Shown here: piece after piece, positions 47,144-56,639 of the stretch
Numbering within the stretch: the first letter of the stretch is position 1
Layout of the letters: every line of letters begins with the position of its first letter
Assembly (NCBI GenBank): GCA_035539135.1
Contig: DATLJD010000002.1
Coordinates: 76,568-140,567 of the forward strand
Source: JABFWF01 sp035539135
GTDB lineage: Bacteria > Pseudomonadota > Gammaproteobacteria > Xanthomonadales > Xanthomonadaceae
Length of the DNA stretch: 64,000 nucleotides
Direction: 5' to 3'
Position numbers and translations under genes: made by a program
The notes under the pieces: generated by a model
Seen by the model: the letters and a program-made list of their open reading frames with translations, nothing else
Told to the model about the DNA's origin: nothing
Databases searched by the model: none

Positions 47144-49165
47144 ATGAGCACTGCAGTGGAAAACGTCGCCGGCAAGGGTCGCAACGTCGGCACCAACCTC
47201 TGGATCTGGCTGCTGGTCATCTCCCTGATCGTGTTCGCCGGCAACACCCTGTACGCCACCACCAAGGCGGCGCGACTGGGCGGCGCGAGCACCGCGGCCT
47301 CGAGCCTGCAGGTGAACTCGCAGAAGCTCGCCAACCAGGGCCGCGAGGCGGTCGGCGGCAACGCCGCGTCCTTCGCCGAGTTCAAGAAGACCCGCGCGCA
47401 GATCGCCGACGACATCGCCCTGCTCAACAGCCGCTTCGGCCAGACCGCCGACGTCGCCGGCCCGATCCAGGACGTGACCCAGACCTGGGCCCCGCTGGCC
47501 AAGGGCGCCGACCAGGTGATCGCGTCCGAACAGGCGGTGCTGGGCCTCGCCGGCCACGCCGACAGCTTCTCCAGGAAGGTGCCGCAGCTGCAGGCGCAGC
47601 TCGACGAAGTGGTGCGCGCGATGTCGGCCTCCGGCTCGCCCTCCTCGCAGATCTACATCGCCCTGCGCGAGGTGGTGACCGCCGCGACCATGGCGCGGCG
47701 CGTCACCGAGGTCCAGGCCGGCGGCCCCACCGCCTCGGTCGCGGGCGACGCGCTGGCGCGCGACGCCGGCGTGTTCCAGCAGGTGCTCGACGGCCTGCGC
47801 GAGGGCGACGCCGCCCTCAACGTGCAGAAGCTGACCAACCCCGCCGCGGTCGCCTCCCTCAACCAGGCGGCGACCCAGTGGGCGGAAATGAAGAAGGACC
47901 TCGACGCGATCCTCGGTTCGTCGCAGGCCCTGTTCCGGGCGCAGACCGCCGCCGCGGCGATCACCGACGGCTCCAACAAGCTGCTGGCCGACAGCGAGCG
48001 CCTGTTCCGCGCGCTGACCGCGTTCGGCTCGCTGAAGGACACCAGCATCATCGGCGGCGTGTGGGTCTCGATCGCGTCCGGCGCGCTGGCGCTGTTCTCG
48101 ATCGTCATGCTGGTGCTCAGCCTGAACCGCGCCCAGCGCAAGCGCTTCGAAACCACGATGGAACTCAACAACCGCAACCAGGAGGCGATCATGCGCCTGC
48201 TGGACGAGATGGGTTCGCTCGCGGAAGGCGACCTGACCGTGAAGGCGACCGTGACCGAGGACATGACCGGCGCGATCGCGGACTCGATCAACTTCGCGGT
48301 CGAACAGCTGCGCAGCCTGGTGGCGACGATCAACGACACCTCGGTGCAGGTCGCGGCCAGCGCGCAGGAAACGCAGGCGACCGCGATGCACCTCGCCGAG
48401 GCCGCCGAGCACCAGGCGCAGGAGATCAACTCCGCCTCCGACCGCATCAGCGAGATCGCGGAGAGCATCAACCAGGTGTCGCGCAACTCCGCCGAGTCCG
48501 CGGAAGTGGCGCAGCGCTCGGTGCAGATCGCGACCAACGGCGCCGGCGTCGTGCGCCAGACGATCGCCGGCATGGACTCGATCCGCGACCAGATCCAGGA
48601 AACCTCCAAGCGCATCAAGCGCCTGGGCGAGTCCTCGCAGGAAATCGGCTCGATCGTCGAACTGATCAACGACATCTCGGAGCAGACCAACATCCTCGCG
48701 CTGAACGCGGCGATCCAGGCGGCCTCGGCCGGCGAGGCGGGCCGCGGCTTCGCGGTGGTCGCCGACGAGGTGCAGCGGCTCGCGGAGCGCGCGTCCAACG
48801 CGACCAAGCGCATCGAGACGCTGGTGCAGACGATTCAGTCCGATACCAACGAGGCCGTCAGCTCGATGGAGCAGACGACCTCCGAGGTGGTCGCGGGCGC
48901 GCGCCTCGCCGAGGACGCGGGGACCGCGCTGGGCGAGATCGAAAAGGTGTCGGCCGACCTGTCCAACCTGATTCAGGGCATCTCGGCGGCTGCGCAGCAG
49001 CAGTCCAGCGCGGCGACCAACATCACCGCGACGATGAACACGATCCAGCAGATCACCTCGCAGACCTCGCAGGGCGCGAACCAGACCGCCGAGTCGATCG
49101 GCAACCTGGCGCAGCTGGCCGCGGACCTGCGCCGTTCGGTCGCCGACTTCAAGCTGCCGGCCTGA
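47144..49165 (+). CDS. pilJ: type IV pilus methyl-accepting chemoreceptor PilJ
   Basis: 673 aa. Helix 1 (about 19-40) and helix 2 (about 302-325) bound a long periplasmic PilJ-type domain. A HAMP domain (VKATVTEDMTGAIADS) and the signalling domain follow, with the conserved hairpin tip EQTNILALNAAIQAASAGEAG near 510. Glu/Gln pairs for methylation are not obvious by eye. It senses pilus/surface status in Pseudomonas. It is followed by a 25-codon ORF and chpA. Confidence 0.96.
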   Translation: MSTAVENVAGKGRNVGTNLWIWLLVISLIVFAGNTLYATTKAARLGGASTAASSLQVNSQKLANQGREAVGGNAASFAEFKKTRAQIADDIALLNSRFGQTADVAGPIQDVTQTWAPLAKGADQVIASEQAVLGLAGHADSFSRKVPQLQAQLDEVVRAMSASGSPSSQIYIALREVVTAATMARRVTEVQAGGPTASVAGDALARDAGVFQQVLDGLREGDAALNVQKLTNPAAVASLNQAATQWAEMKKDLDAILGSSQALFRAQTAAAAITDGSNKLLADSERLFRALTAFGSLKDTSIIGGVWVSIASGALALFSIVMLVLSLNRAQRKRFETTMELNNRNQEAIMRLLDEMGSLAEGDLTVKATVTEDMTGAIADSINFAVEQLRSLVATINDTSVQVAASAQETQATAMHLAEAAEHQAQEINSASDRISEIAESINQVSRNSAESAEVAQRSVQIATNGAGVVRQTIAGMDSIRDQIQETSKRIKRLGESSQEIGSIVELINDISEQTNILALNAAIQAASAGEAGRGFAVVADEVQRLAERASNATKRIETLVQTIQSDTNEAVSSMEQTTSEVVAGARLAEDAGTALGEIEKVSADLSNLIQGISAAAQQQSSAATNITATMNTIQQITSQTSQGANQTAESIGNLAQLAADLRRSVADFKLPA

Positions 49166-49188
49166 GCGCTCGCGAGTAGGGCATCGAA

Positions 49189-49266
49189 ATGAACATGGCC
49201 GCGAAAGCCTGCCGCAAGGCCGCACGCCACGACGCGCGCGCCGCATCCCTGGGAGGCGGACGATGA
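49189..49266 (+). CDS. possible 25-aa leader peptide coupled to chpA
   Basis: ATG 49189 opens a 25-codon frame of basic, Ala-rich sequence (MNMAAKACRKAARHD...) whose TGA overlaps the chpA ATG (ATGA). A weak GTAGGG precedes it. It occupies the position where pilK lies in Pseudomonas but shows no CheR similarity. It may be chance; no homologue is known to me. Confidence 0.3.
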   Translation: MNMAAKACRKAARHDARAASLGGGR

Positions 49267-52200
49267 CGACTGCCCTGCGCGACGCCATCGACTACACCAC
49301 CCTGGGGTGGGTCAAGCCGGAACTCGACGAGACCCTGCGCCAGGCGCGGATCGAGATCGAGGCCTTCGCCGAGGACCCCGCCGACGCCAGCCGGATGCGC
49401 TTCTGCGCGGGCTTCCTGCACCAGGTGCAGGGCACCCTGCGGATGGTCGAGCTGTACGCCCCGGCGATGGTCGCCGAGGAGATGGAGCAGCTCGCCCAGG
49501 CGCTGCAGGACGGCCGCGTGCCGGACCGCGACGAGGCCTGCGCCACGCTGATGCGCGGCGTGGTCCTGCTGCCGGATTACCTCGAACGCCTGCAGGGCGG
49601 CCACCGCGACATCCCGATCGTGCTGCTGCCGTTGCTCAACGAGCTGCGCGCCGCGCGCGGCGAGAGCGGGTTGAGCGAGAGCGTGTTGTTCGCGCCCGAC
49701 CTGCAGAAGCCCTTGCCGGAGGCGCTGGGCACCGCCGGGCGCGCGCCGGACGCCAACGCGGGCCCGCTGCTCGCGCAACTGCGCGACGCCCTCGCGGCCT
49801 GGCCCGAAGGCGGCGCGCCCGCCGACGCCGCCGCGCTCGCCGCCGCGGTCGACGGCCTGCTCGCCCAGGTCGGCGAGGAAGCCGGCCGGCGCATGCTGTG
49901 GGTCGCCTCCTCGGTCGCCGGCGCCCTGCGCGACGGCGCGCTGCCGCCGACCCCCGCGCTGCGCCAGGCCTTCGCCAGCGTCGAGCGCGAGGCGCGTCAG
50001 CTGCTCGAACACGACGGCATGCGCGTGCGCGCCGACGCCGCGCTCGAGCCGACCCGCCAGCTGCTCTACCACGTCGCCCACGCCGAGGGCGACCACGCCA
50101 CGCTGCGCGACCTGCGCGCCACCTTCGAGCTGGACGCCCAAGGCCCGAGCGAATCCGAACTGGAACACGCGCGCGGCAGCGTCACCGGCCGCAACCGCGC
50201 CCTGCTGGACACCGTCGCCGCGGCGGTGAAGGAAGACCTGTTGCGGGTCAAGGACGCGCTCGACCTGCATTTGCGCGGCGGCCAGCCGGACCTCGAGACC
50301 CTGCGCCCGCAGGTCGAGGCGCTGGGTCGTGTCGCCGACACCCTCGGCATGCTCGGCCTCGGCGTCGCCCGCAACGTGGTCCAGCAGCAGCGCGACGCGC
50401 TCGCCGCGATCGTCGACCGCAGCCGCGAGGCGGACGAGGGCGCGCTGCTCGACGTCGCCGGCGCGCTGCTGTACGTGGACGCCTCGCTGGACGAACAGGT
50501 GCAGCGCCTCGGCGGCCCCGCCGACGGCGGCGACGAGGACCTGCTCGCGGCCGAATCGCGCCGGGTCACCGAGGTGCTGGCGCGCGAGGCGATCGCCAAC
50601 TTCGCCGACGCCCGCCAGGCCTTCGTCGCCTTCGTCGAGACCAACTGGGACCACGCCGAACTGGCGGAAGTCCCGCGCCTGCTGCGCGAGGTCGCCGGCG
50701 CGATGCGCATGCTCGAGCTGGCGCCGCCGGCCGGCCTGCTCGACGGCGTGCGGATGTACACCGAGCGCGAGCTGATCGCCCGCCACCGCGTGCCCAACGG
50801 CCGCCAGCTCGACACCCTCGCCGACGCCCTGGCGAGCCTGGAGTACTACCTCGAGGCGCTGCGCGAACAGCGCCCGAACCGCGAGGACATCCTCGAGATC
50901 GCGCGCACCAGCCTGGAGACCCTGGGCTACTGGCCGCTGCCGGACGACGTGGCGCCGGAGCCGGCGATCCTGCCCGAGCTGCCGGCGATCGCCGAGCCCG
51001 AGGCGGACACCGGCGAGGAGGCGCTTGCCGCGCCCCCGGCCGAAGCGCCGGTCGCGCCTGCGCCGCCGGCCGCGCCCGCCGCCCCGCTCCCGCCGTCGCC
51101 CGCCGCCCCGGTCGCGGCGCCGGTCGGCGCCGGCCAGGGCGGCTTCGAGGCCAGCGACGAGATCGACGACGAAATCCGAGAGGTCTTCCTCGAGGAATTC
51201 GAGGAGGAGATCGACAACCTCGACCAGCTGCTGCCGCCGTGGCGCGCCCAGCCCGACGAACTCGAGAAGCTGCGGCCGATCCGCCGCGTCTTCCACACCC
51301 TGAAGGGCAGCGGCCGCCTGGTCGGCGCGAAGACGCTGGGCGAGTTCAGTTGGAAGATCGAGAACATGCTCAACCGCGTGCTGGACGGCACGCGGCCCGC
51401 GAGCCCGGCCGTGGTCGCGATCGTCGACCAGGCCTTCTACACCCTGCCGCAGCTGCAGGCCGCGCTGCGCGGCGAAGGCACGATCAGCGCCGACCTCGAC
51501 GCCATGCAGGCGGTGGCCGACCGCATCGCCGCCGGCGAGGACGCCTACTACCGGCCGGAGGCCATGGCGCCGATGCCGGAAGCTCCGGCACAGGCCGTCC
51601 CGGCGCAGGAACCCGAGCCGGAAGCGGTCGCCGCCGCGGAACCGGTCGTCGAGGAAGGCGTTCCCGCCGCCGTCGACGCCGTGCTGCTGGAAATCCTCGA
51701 CACCGAGGTCGAGGGCCACCTCGCCACCGTCGACCACTGGCTGGCCGGCGCGCTGGCCGGGCCGGCGCTGGCCGACGAGGCCCTGCTGCGCGCGATCCAC
51801 ACCATGAACGGCGCGTTCGCGATGACCGAAGTGCCGTGCATCCCGGACGCGATCACGCCCGCCGAGGCCTACGTCAAGCGCCTGCTCGCCGCGCGCGCGC
51901 CGGTCGCGCCGGAAGGCGTCGCCGCGTTCGCCGACCTCGCCACCGCGGTGCGCGCGACGGTCACGGCGCTGCATACGCCGCTGCCGCACATCCCGCGCTT
52001 CACCGCGCTGGCCGAGCGCCTGGCCGCGCTGCGCGACAGCCTGCCGGAAGCGACCCTGCCGGTCGCCGACGCGCCGGCGGAAGCCCCGTTCCTCGCGGTG
52101 GACCTCAGCGCCTTCGGCGGCGACGACGTCGCCGCACCCGCGGTCGAGCGGGACGCGGAGGCGCCCAGCCCGGATGCGCAGTTGCTGGAAGACGAGCGGC

Positions 52201-55200
52201 TCGCCGCCGAACAGCGTGCCGCGGAACAGGCCGCCGTGCAGGCGGAAGTCGAACGCCTTGCGGCCGAGCAGGCAGAAGCCGAGCGCCAGGCAGCCGAACA
52301 GGCCGAAGCCGAGCGCGCCGCCGCCGAACAGGCGGAAGCGGCGCGCCTGGAGGCCGAGCGCCAGGCCGCCGAACAGGCCGAAGCCGAGCGCGCCGCCGCC
52401 GAGCAGACGGAAGCGGCGCGCCTGGAAGCCGAGCGCCTCGCCGCCGAACAGGCCGAGGCCGAACGGCTTGCCGAGGAAGAGCGCGAATACGCGCGGCTGG
52501 AAGCCGAGTACGCCGAACAGGCGCGCCTTGCCGCCGAACAGCAGGCCGAAGCCGAGCGGCGCGCCGCCGAGCAGGCCGCCGCCGAACAGGCGGAAGCCGA
52601 GCGCCAGGCCGCCGAGCGCGCCGAAGCCGAACGCCTTGCGGCGGAGCAGGCCGAAGCCGAACGCCTTGCGGCGGAACAGGCCGAAGCCGAGCGCCTTGCG
52701 GCGGAACAGGCCGAAGCCGAGCGCCTCGCCGCGGAGCAGGCAGAAGCCGAGCGCCTCGCCGCGGAGCAGGCTGAAGCCGAACGTCTTGTGGCGGAACAGG
52801 CCGAAGCCGAGCGGCTTGCGGCCGAGCAGGCCGCAGCCGAGCGCCTTGCGGAGGAACAGGCCGAGCGTCATGCGGCCGAACAGGCGGAAGCCGAGCAGGC
52901 CGCGATCGAACCGGTCGTCGCCGAACTGCTCGCCCACGCGATGCCCTCGGGCGAGGATCCCGACGAACCGCTCGACCTCACCGGCCTGGACCCGGAGCTG
53001 GTCGAGATCTTCGTGGAGGAAAGCGTCGACCTGCTCGACCACTCCGACGGCCTGCTCGCGCAACTGCGCGAGGCGCCGACCGAGCGCGAGGCGCTGGTCG
53101 GCCTGCAGCGCGACCTGCACACGATCAAGGGCGGCGCGCGCATGGCCGGCATCATGGCCGTGGGCGAACTCGGCCATGCGATGGAGTCGCTGCTCGAGGC
53201 GGTGGTCGACCAGCGCTGCGAGCTGGGTCGCGACGGCATCCCGCTGCTCGAGCGCGGCTTCGACCGGCTGCACGCGATGGTCACCCGGGTCGGCGAGGGT
53301 CGCGCGGTCGCCCTGCCGGAACGCCTGATCGCGGAGTTCAACGCGCGCGCCCACGGACGCCCGCTCGCACCGGAAGCCCAGGCGGCGCCCGCCGGGGCCG
53401 CACCAGCGCAGCCCGCTGCCGCGCTCAAGCCGCTGTCCGCTCCGATCGGCGAGGGCGGGCACGGCGAGGACGAGGACATTTCGGTCCGCGCGCCGCAGGA
53501 GCAGGTGCGCATCCGCGCCGACCTGCTCGATCGCCTGGTCAACTACGCCGGCGAGGTCGCGATCTACCGCGCCCGCCTGGAGCAGCAGCTGGGCGCGTTC
53601 CGCGGCGCGATGAACGAAATGGAGCAGACCAACACGCGTCTGCGCGACCAGCTGCGCCGCCTCGATTCGGAGACCGAGGCGCAGATCATCGCCCGCTACC
53701 AGCGTGAGAGCGAGGCCGGCGACGAGACCTTCGATCCGCTGGAGCTCGACCGCTTCTCCACCCTGCAGCAGCTGTCGCGCGCGCTGGCCGAGTCGGCGGC
53801 CGACCTGACCTCGCTGCAGGGCTCGCTGGACGACCTCACCCGCCAGTACGAAACCCTGCTGCTGCAGCAGTCGCGGGTCAGTTCCGAGCTGCAGGAAGGC
53901 CTCATGCGCACGCGCATGGTGCCGTTCGACGCGCTCGTGCCGCGCCTGCGCCGGGTGCTGCGCCAGGCCGGCGGCGAGACCGGCAAGCAGGTCCAGCTCA
54001 AGGTCGAGGGCGCCCAGGGCGAGCTCGACCGCAACGTGCTGGAGCGCATGACCGCGCCGCTGGAGCACATGCTGCGCAACGCGGTCGCGCACGGCCTGGA
54101 GACCCCGCAGCAGCGGCGCAAGGCGCACAAGCCCGAAGAGGGCACCGTCCGCATCGCGGTCCGCCGCGAAGGGTCGGAAATGGTGCTCGAGGTCGCCGAC
54201 GACGGCGCCGGCCTGGACCGCAAGGCGATCCACAAGCGCGCGGCCGAGCGCGGCCTGATCCGCAGCGATGCGCGCCTGGCCGACAGCGCGCTGGACGCGC
54301 TGATCTTCGAGCCGGGTTTCTCCACCGCCACCGAGGTCAGCCGCCTGGCCGGCCGCGGCGTGGGCATGGACGTGGTCGCCAGCGAGGTCCGCCAGCTCGG
54401 CGGCGCGCTGGACATCGCCTCGCAGCCCGGCAAGGGCACCACCTTCACCATCCGCCTGCCGCAGACCCTGGCGGTGACCCAGGCGGTGTTCGTGCGCATC
54501 GGCGAGACCAGCTTCGCGGTGCCGATCGCGTCGGTGCGCGGCGTCGGCCGCATCCCGCGCGACGAGCTGGAGAAGGAAAACGCGAGCTATCGCTACGGTG
54601 GCGAGGACTACGCGCTGCACGACCTGGGCCTGCTGCTCGGCCAGCCGCGCGCGAAGGCGGAAGGCCAGTTGCAGATGCCCGTCCTGCTGGTGCGCTCCGG
54701 CGACCTGCGGATCGCCGTCACCGTCGACCAGGTGGTCGGCAACCGCGAAATCGTGGTCAAGCCGGTCGGGCCGCAGGTGGCCTCGCTGCCGGGCATCTTC
54801 GGCGCGACCATCATGGGCGACGGCCGCGTGGTCGTGATCCTCGACGTCGCCCCGCTGGTCCGCCGCCAGGCCGCGCTGCCGCGCGATGCGCTGCGCGCGC
54901 CGGAGCCGGTGGTCGACGCGCGCAAGGTGCCGCTGGTCATGGTGGTCGACGACTCGGTCACCATGCGCAAGGTCACCGGCCGCGTGCTGGAGCGCAACAA
55001 CTTCGAGGTCGCGACCGCGAAGGACGGCATCGACGCGCTCGAGCGCATGGCCGAGGCGGTGCCCGACCTGATGCTGCTCGACATCGAGATGCCGCGCATG
55101 GACGGGTACGAGCTCGCCACCGCGATGAAGGCCGACGCGCGCCTGCGCAACGTGCCGATCATCATGATCACCTCGCGTACCGGCGAGAAGCACCGCCAGC

Positions 55201-55319
55201 GCGCGTTCGAGATCGGCGTGCAGCGCTACCTCGGCAAGCCGTACCAGGAACACGAACTGATGCGCAACGTGTTCGAGCTGCTGGCGGAGACCGAGGAACG
55301 GAGCACGGTGCATGGCTGA
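49263..55319 (+). CDS. chpA: ChpA/PilL hybrid chemosensory histidine kinase
   Basis: 2018 aa. Hpt-like domains show His53 (FLHQVQGTL), His678 (VFHTLKGSG), His846 (AIHTMNGAF, Lys replaced by Asn) and His1286 (DLHTIKGGAR); other segments are Hpt-like without His, for example LREVAGAMRML. Residues about 975-1215 are an Ala/Glu/Gln/Arg coiled coil encoded partly by 30-bp tandem repeats. Then come a dimerisation helix, CheA HATPase (MLRNAVAHGLE near 1601; GRGVGMDVV), CheW (about 1735-1870) and a receiver with Asp1940 (LLDIEMPRMDGYE). It phosphorylates PilG and PilH. GGGAGG precedes ATG 49263. Confidence 0.96.
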   Translation: MTTALRDAIDYTTLGWVKPELDETLRQARIEIEAFAEDPADASRMRFCAGFLHQVQGTLRMVELYAPAMVAEEMEQLAQALQDGRVPDRDEACATLMRGVVLLPDYLERLQGGHRDIPIVLLPLLNELRAARGESGLSESVLFAPDLQKPLPEALGTAGRAPDANAGPLLAQLRDALAAWPEGGAPADAAALAAAVDGLLAQVGEEAGRRMLWVASSVAGALRDGALPPTPALRQAFASVEREARQLLEHDGMRVRADAALEPTRQLLYHVAHAEGDHATLRDLRATFELDAQGPSESELEHARGSVTGRNRALLDTVAAAVKEDLLRVKDALDLHLRGGQPDLETLRPQVEALGRVADTLGMLGLGVARNVVQQQRDALAAIVDRSREADEGALLDVAGALLYVDASLDEQVQRLGGPADGGDEDLLAAESRRVTEVLAREAIANFADARQAFVAFVETNWDHAELAEVPRLLREVAGAMRMLELAPPAGLLDGVRMYTERELIARHRVPNGRQLDTLADALASLEYYLEALREQRPNREDILEIARTSLETLGYWPLPDDVAPEPAILPELPAIAEPEADTGEEALAAPPAEAPVAPAPPAAPAAPLPPSPAAPVAAPVGAGQGGFEASDEIDDEIREVFLEEFEEEIDNLDQLLPPWRAQPDELEKLRPIRRVFHTLKGSGRLVGAKTLGEFSWKIENMLNRVLDGTRPASPAVVAIVDQAFYTLPQLQAALRGEGTISADLDAMQAVADRIAAGEDAYYRPEAMAPMPEAPAQAVPAQEPEPEAVAAAEPVVEEGVPAAVDAVLLEILDTEVEGHLATVDHWLAGALAGPALADEALLRAIHTMNGAFAMTEVPCIPDAITPAEAYVKRLLAARAPVAPEGVAAFADLATAVRATVTALHTPLPHIPRFTALAERLAALRDSLPEATLPVADAPAEAPFLAVDLSAFGGDDVAAPAVERDAEAPSPDAQLLEDERLAAEQRAAEQAAVQAEVERLAAEQAEAERQAAEQAEAERAAAEQAEAARLEAERQAAEQAEAERAAAEQTEAARLEAERLAAEQAEAERLAEEEREYARLEAEYAEQARLAAEQQAEAERRAAEQAAAEQAEAERQAAERAEAERLAAEQAEAERLAAEQAEAERLAAEQAEAERLAAEQAEAERLAAEQAEAERLVAEQAEAERLAAEQAAAERLAEEQAERHAAEQAEAEQAAIEPVVAELLAHAMPSGEDPDEPLDLTGLDPELVEIFVEESVDLLDHSDGLLAQLREAPTEREALVGLQRDLHTIKGGARMAGIMAVGELGHAMESLLEAVVDQRCELGRDGIPLLERGFDRLHAMVTRVGEGRAVALPERLIAEFNARAHGRPLAPEAQAAPAGAAPAQPAAALKPLSAPIGEGGHGEDEDISVRAPQEQVRIRADLLDRLVNYAGEVAIYRARLEQQLGAFRGAMNEMEQTNTRLRDQLRRLDSETEAQIIARYQRESEAGDETFDPLELDRFSTLQQLSRALAESAADLTSLQGSLDDLTRQYETLLLQQSRVSSELQEGLMRTRMVPFDALVPRLRRVLRQAGGETGKQVQLKVEGAQGELDRNVLERMTAPLEHMLRNAVAHGLETPQQRRKAHKPEEGTVRIAVRREGSEMVLEVADDGAGLDRKAIHKRAAERGLIRSDARLADSALDALIFEPGFSTATEVSRLAGRGVGMDVVASEVRQLGGALDIASQPGKGTTFTIRLPQTLAVTQAVFVRIGETSFAVPIASVRGVGRIPRDELEKENASYRYGGEDYALHDLGLLLGQPRAKAEGQLQMPVLLVRSGDLRIAVTVDQVVGNREIVVKPVGPQVASLPGIFGATIMGDGRVVVILDVAPLVRRQAALPRDALRAPEPVVDARKVPLVMVVDDSVTMRKVTGRVLERNNFEVATAKDGIDALERMAEAVPDLMLLDIEMPRMDGYELATAMKADARLRNVPIIMITSRTGEKHRQRAFEIGVQRYLGKPYQEHELMRNVFELLAETEERSTVHG
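52621..52860 (+). repeat. eight 30-bp tandem repeats within chpA
   Basis: Units start at 52621, 52651, 52681, 52711, 52741, 52771, 52801 and 52831, with consensus CCGAAGCCGAGCGCCTTGCG plus GCGGAACAGG. Each encodes AEAERLAAEQ. Divergence is mostly synonymous at wobble positions. More degenerate units extend back to about 52260. Confidence 0.9.
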
Positions 55320-56622
55320 GGCCAGGCGCGTCGCCCTGCTGGCCCGTCCCGGCACGGCCTGCGAGCGGCTGCAGTCGGCGCTGCAGGAGGCCGGCGCCGA
55401 GCTGGTGCTGGTCGCCGACCCGACCCAGGCCGACGCCGAGGGCGTGCGCGCGGCCGGCGCGCAGGCGGTGCTGGTCGCACTGGAGCCGCAGGTGGAGGAC
55501 GCGCTGGACCGCTTCGACGCGGTGCTCGGCGACCCCGCCATCACCGTGATCTTCGACGAGGCCGAACTCGCCGCGCAGCGCGAGGGCTGGGATGCGGCCC
55601 GCTGGGTACGCCACCTCGCGGTCAAGCTCGGCGGACGCGAGGACGTGCTGCCGCCGGGCGCGGAACCGGACGAACCGGCCGCGTTCGCCTTCGGCGCGGA
55701 TGCCGAGGTCGTCGCCGCGCCGGTGCTGGGCGGACTCGCGCTGGACGCGCACGACGACCTCGACTTCGATTTCGAACGCTTCGCGGCCGAGGCCGAGGCG
55801 ATCGCCTCGAGCCTGCCGCAGGGCGACTTTCCCGGCGCCGCGCAGGACGCCGACCGGCGCGATGAGGCCCCGGCGGAAAAGCCGACGCTCGACATGAGCG
55901 ACATCGGTCCGCTGCAGACCGCCGGACCGATGTCCGACGGTTTCGCGCTGCAGCTCGAGGAGGAGCCGGAGGCGGTGCCGTCGGATGCCCCCGCGGTGCG
56001 CGAGCGCTTCCACCTGGAACTGGACGAACTCGAGCAGCGCGTGGCGGGCATCGAGCTGGCGCCGCCGGCGCCGGTCGGTTCCGACCGCGGGCCGCGGGTC
56101 CCCGGCGCGGTCACCGTGCTCGCCGGCATCGGCGGTCCCGACGCGGTGCGCCAGCTGCTCTCGGCGTTGCCGCCGGGCTTTCCCAAGCCGGTGGTGATCC
56201 AGCAACGGCTGGACGGCGCGCGCCACGACAAGCTGGTGCGGCAGATGCAGCGCGCGACCTCGCTGCCGGTGGCCCTGGCCGAGGCCGATGGCGGGTTGCA
56301 GGACGGCCACGTCTACATCCTGCCGGCGGGCCTGCTGCCGGCGCCGGTCGGCGCCGAGTTGCGCTTCGTCGAAGGCGAGGGCCCGGCCTTCGTCCGCCTG
56401 CCGCCCGACGACACCGCGATCCTGATGCTGAGCGGCGGCGATCCGGCCGCGGTGGACGCCGCCCTCGCGCACCGCGCCGGCGGCTCCGCCGTGTACGGGC
56501 AATCGCCGGAAGGCTGCTTCGACGACGCCGCGGCGAGCGCGCTGGTGGCGCGCGGCGGCGAGGCGGCGACCCCTTCGGAAATGGCCGGGCGCCTGGCGAT
56601 GCGCTGGCTGTCGCTGGGCTAG
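55312..56622 (+). CDS. chpB: ChpB, CheB-like protein with degenerate methylesterase active site
   Basis: 436 aa. The N-terminal half (1-120) is receiver-like without a clear phosphoacceptor Asp, then an acidic variable linker (about 120-255), then a CheB catalytic-like domain. In the latter, TVLAGIGGPDAVRQLL aligns with the CheB GASTGG loop, but the nucleophile Ser is Gly272. VVIQQRLDG aligns with ITQHMPPG, with the catalytic His replaced by Arg299. DGHVYILPAG is retained. So it is probably not a methylesterase but may keep a binding or regulatory role. It overlaps chpA by 8 bp, and no CheR-like methyltransferase gene is in the cluster. Confidence 0.85.
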   Translation: MAEARRVALLARPGTACERLQSALQEAGAELVLVADPTQADAEGVRAAGAQAVLVALEPQVEDALDRFDAVLGDPAITVIFDEAELAAQREGWDAARWVRHLAVKLGGREDVLPPGAEPDEPAAFAFGADAEVVAAPVLGGLALDAHDDLDFDFERFAAEAEAIASSLPQGDFPGAAQDADRRDEAPAEKPTLDMSDIGPLQTAGPMSDGFALQLEEEPEAVPSDAPAVRERFHLELDELEQRVAGIELAPPAPVGSDRGPRVPGAVTVLAGIGGPDAVRQLLSALPPGFPKPVVIQQRLDGARHDKLVRQMQRATSLPVALAEADGGLQDGHVYILPAGLLPAPVGAELRFVEGEGPAFVRLPPDDTAILMLSGGDPAAVDAALAHRAGGSAVYGQSPEGCFDDAAASALVARGGEAATPSEMAGRLAMRWLSLG

Positions 56623-56639
56623 GCCCGGGAGCGAACCAC

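Noticed and set aside
52260..52900. Frameshift or assembly artefact in chpA repeat region
   Set aside because: All repeat units are 30 bp and keep frame, with synonymous differences between units, so the array looks genuine.
49149..56231. 2360-residue open frame antisense to chpA-chpB
   Set aside because: It is a shadow produced by high third-position GC and the coiled-coil repeat; composition is unlike a real protein and chpA/chpB on the plus strand are certain.
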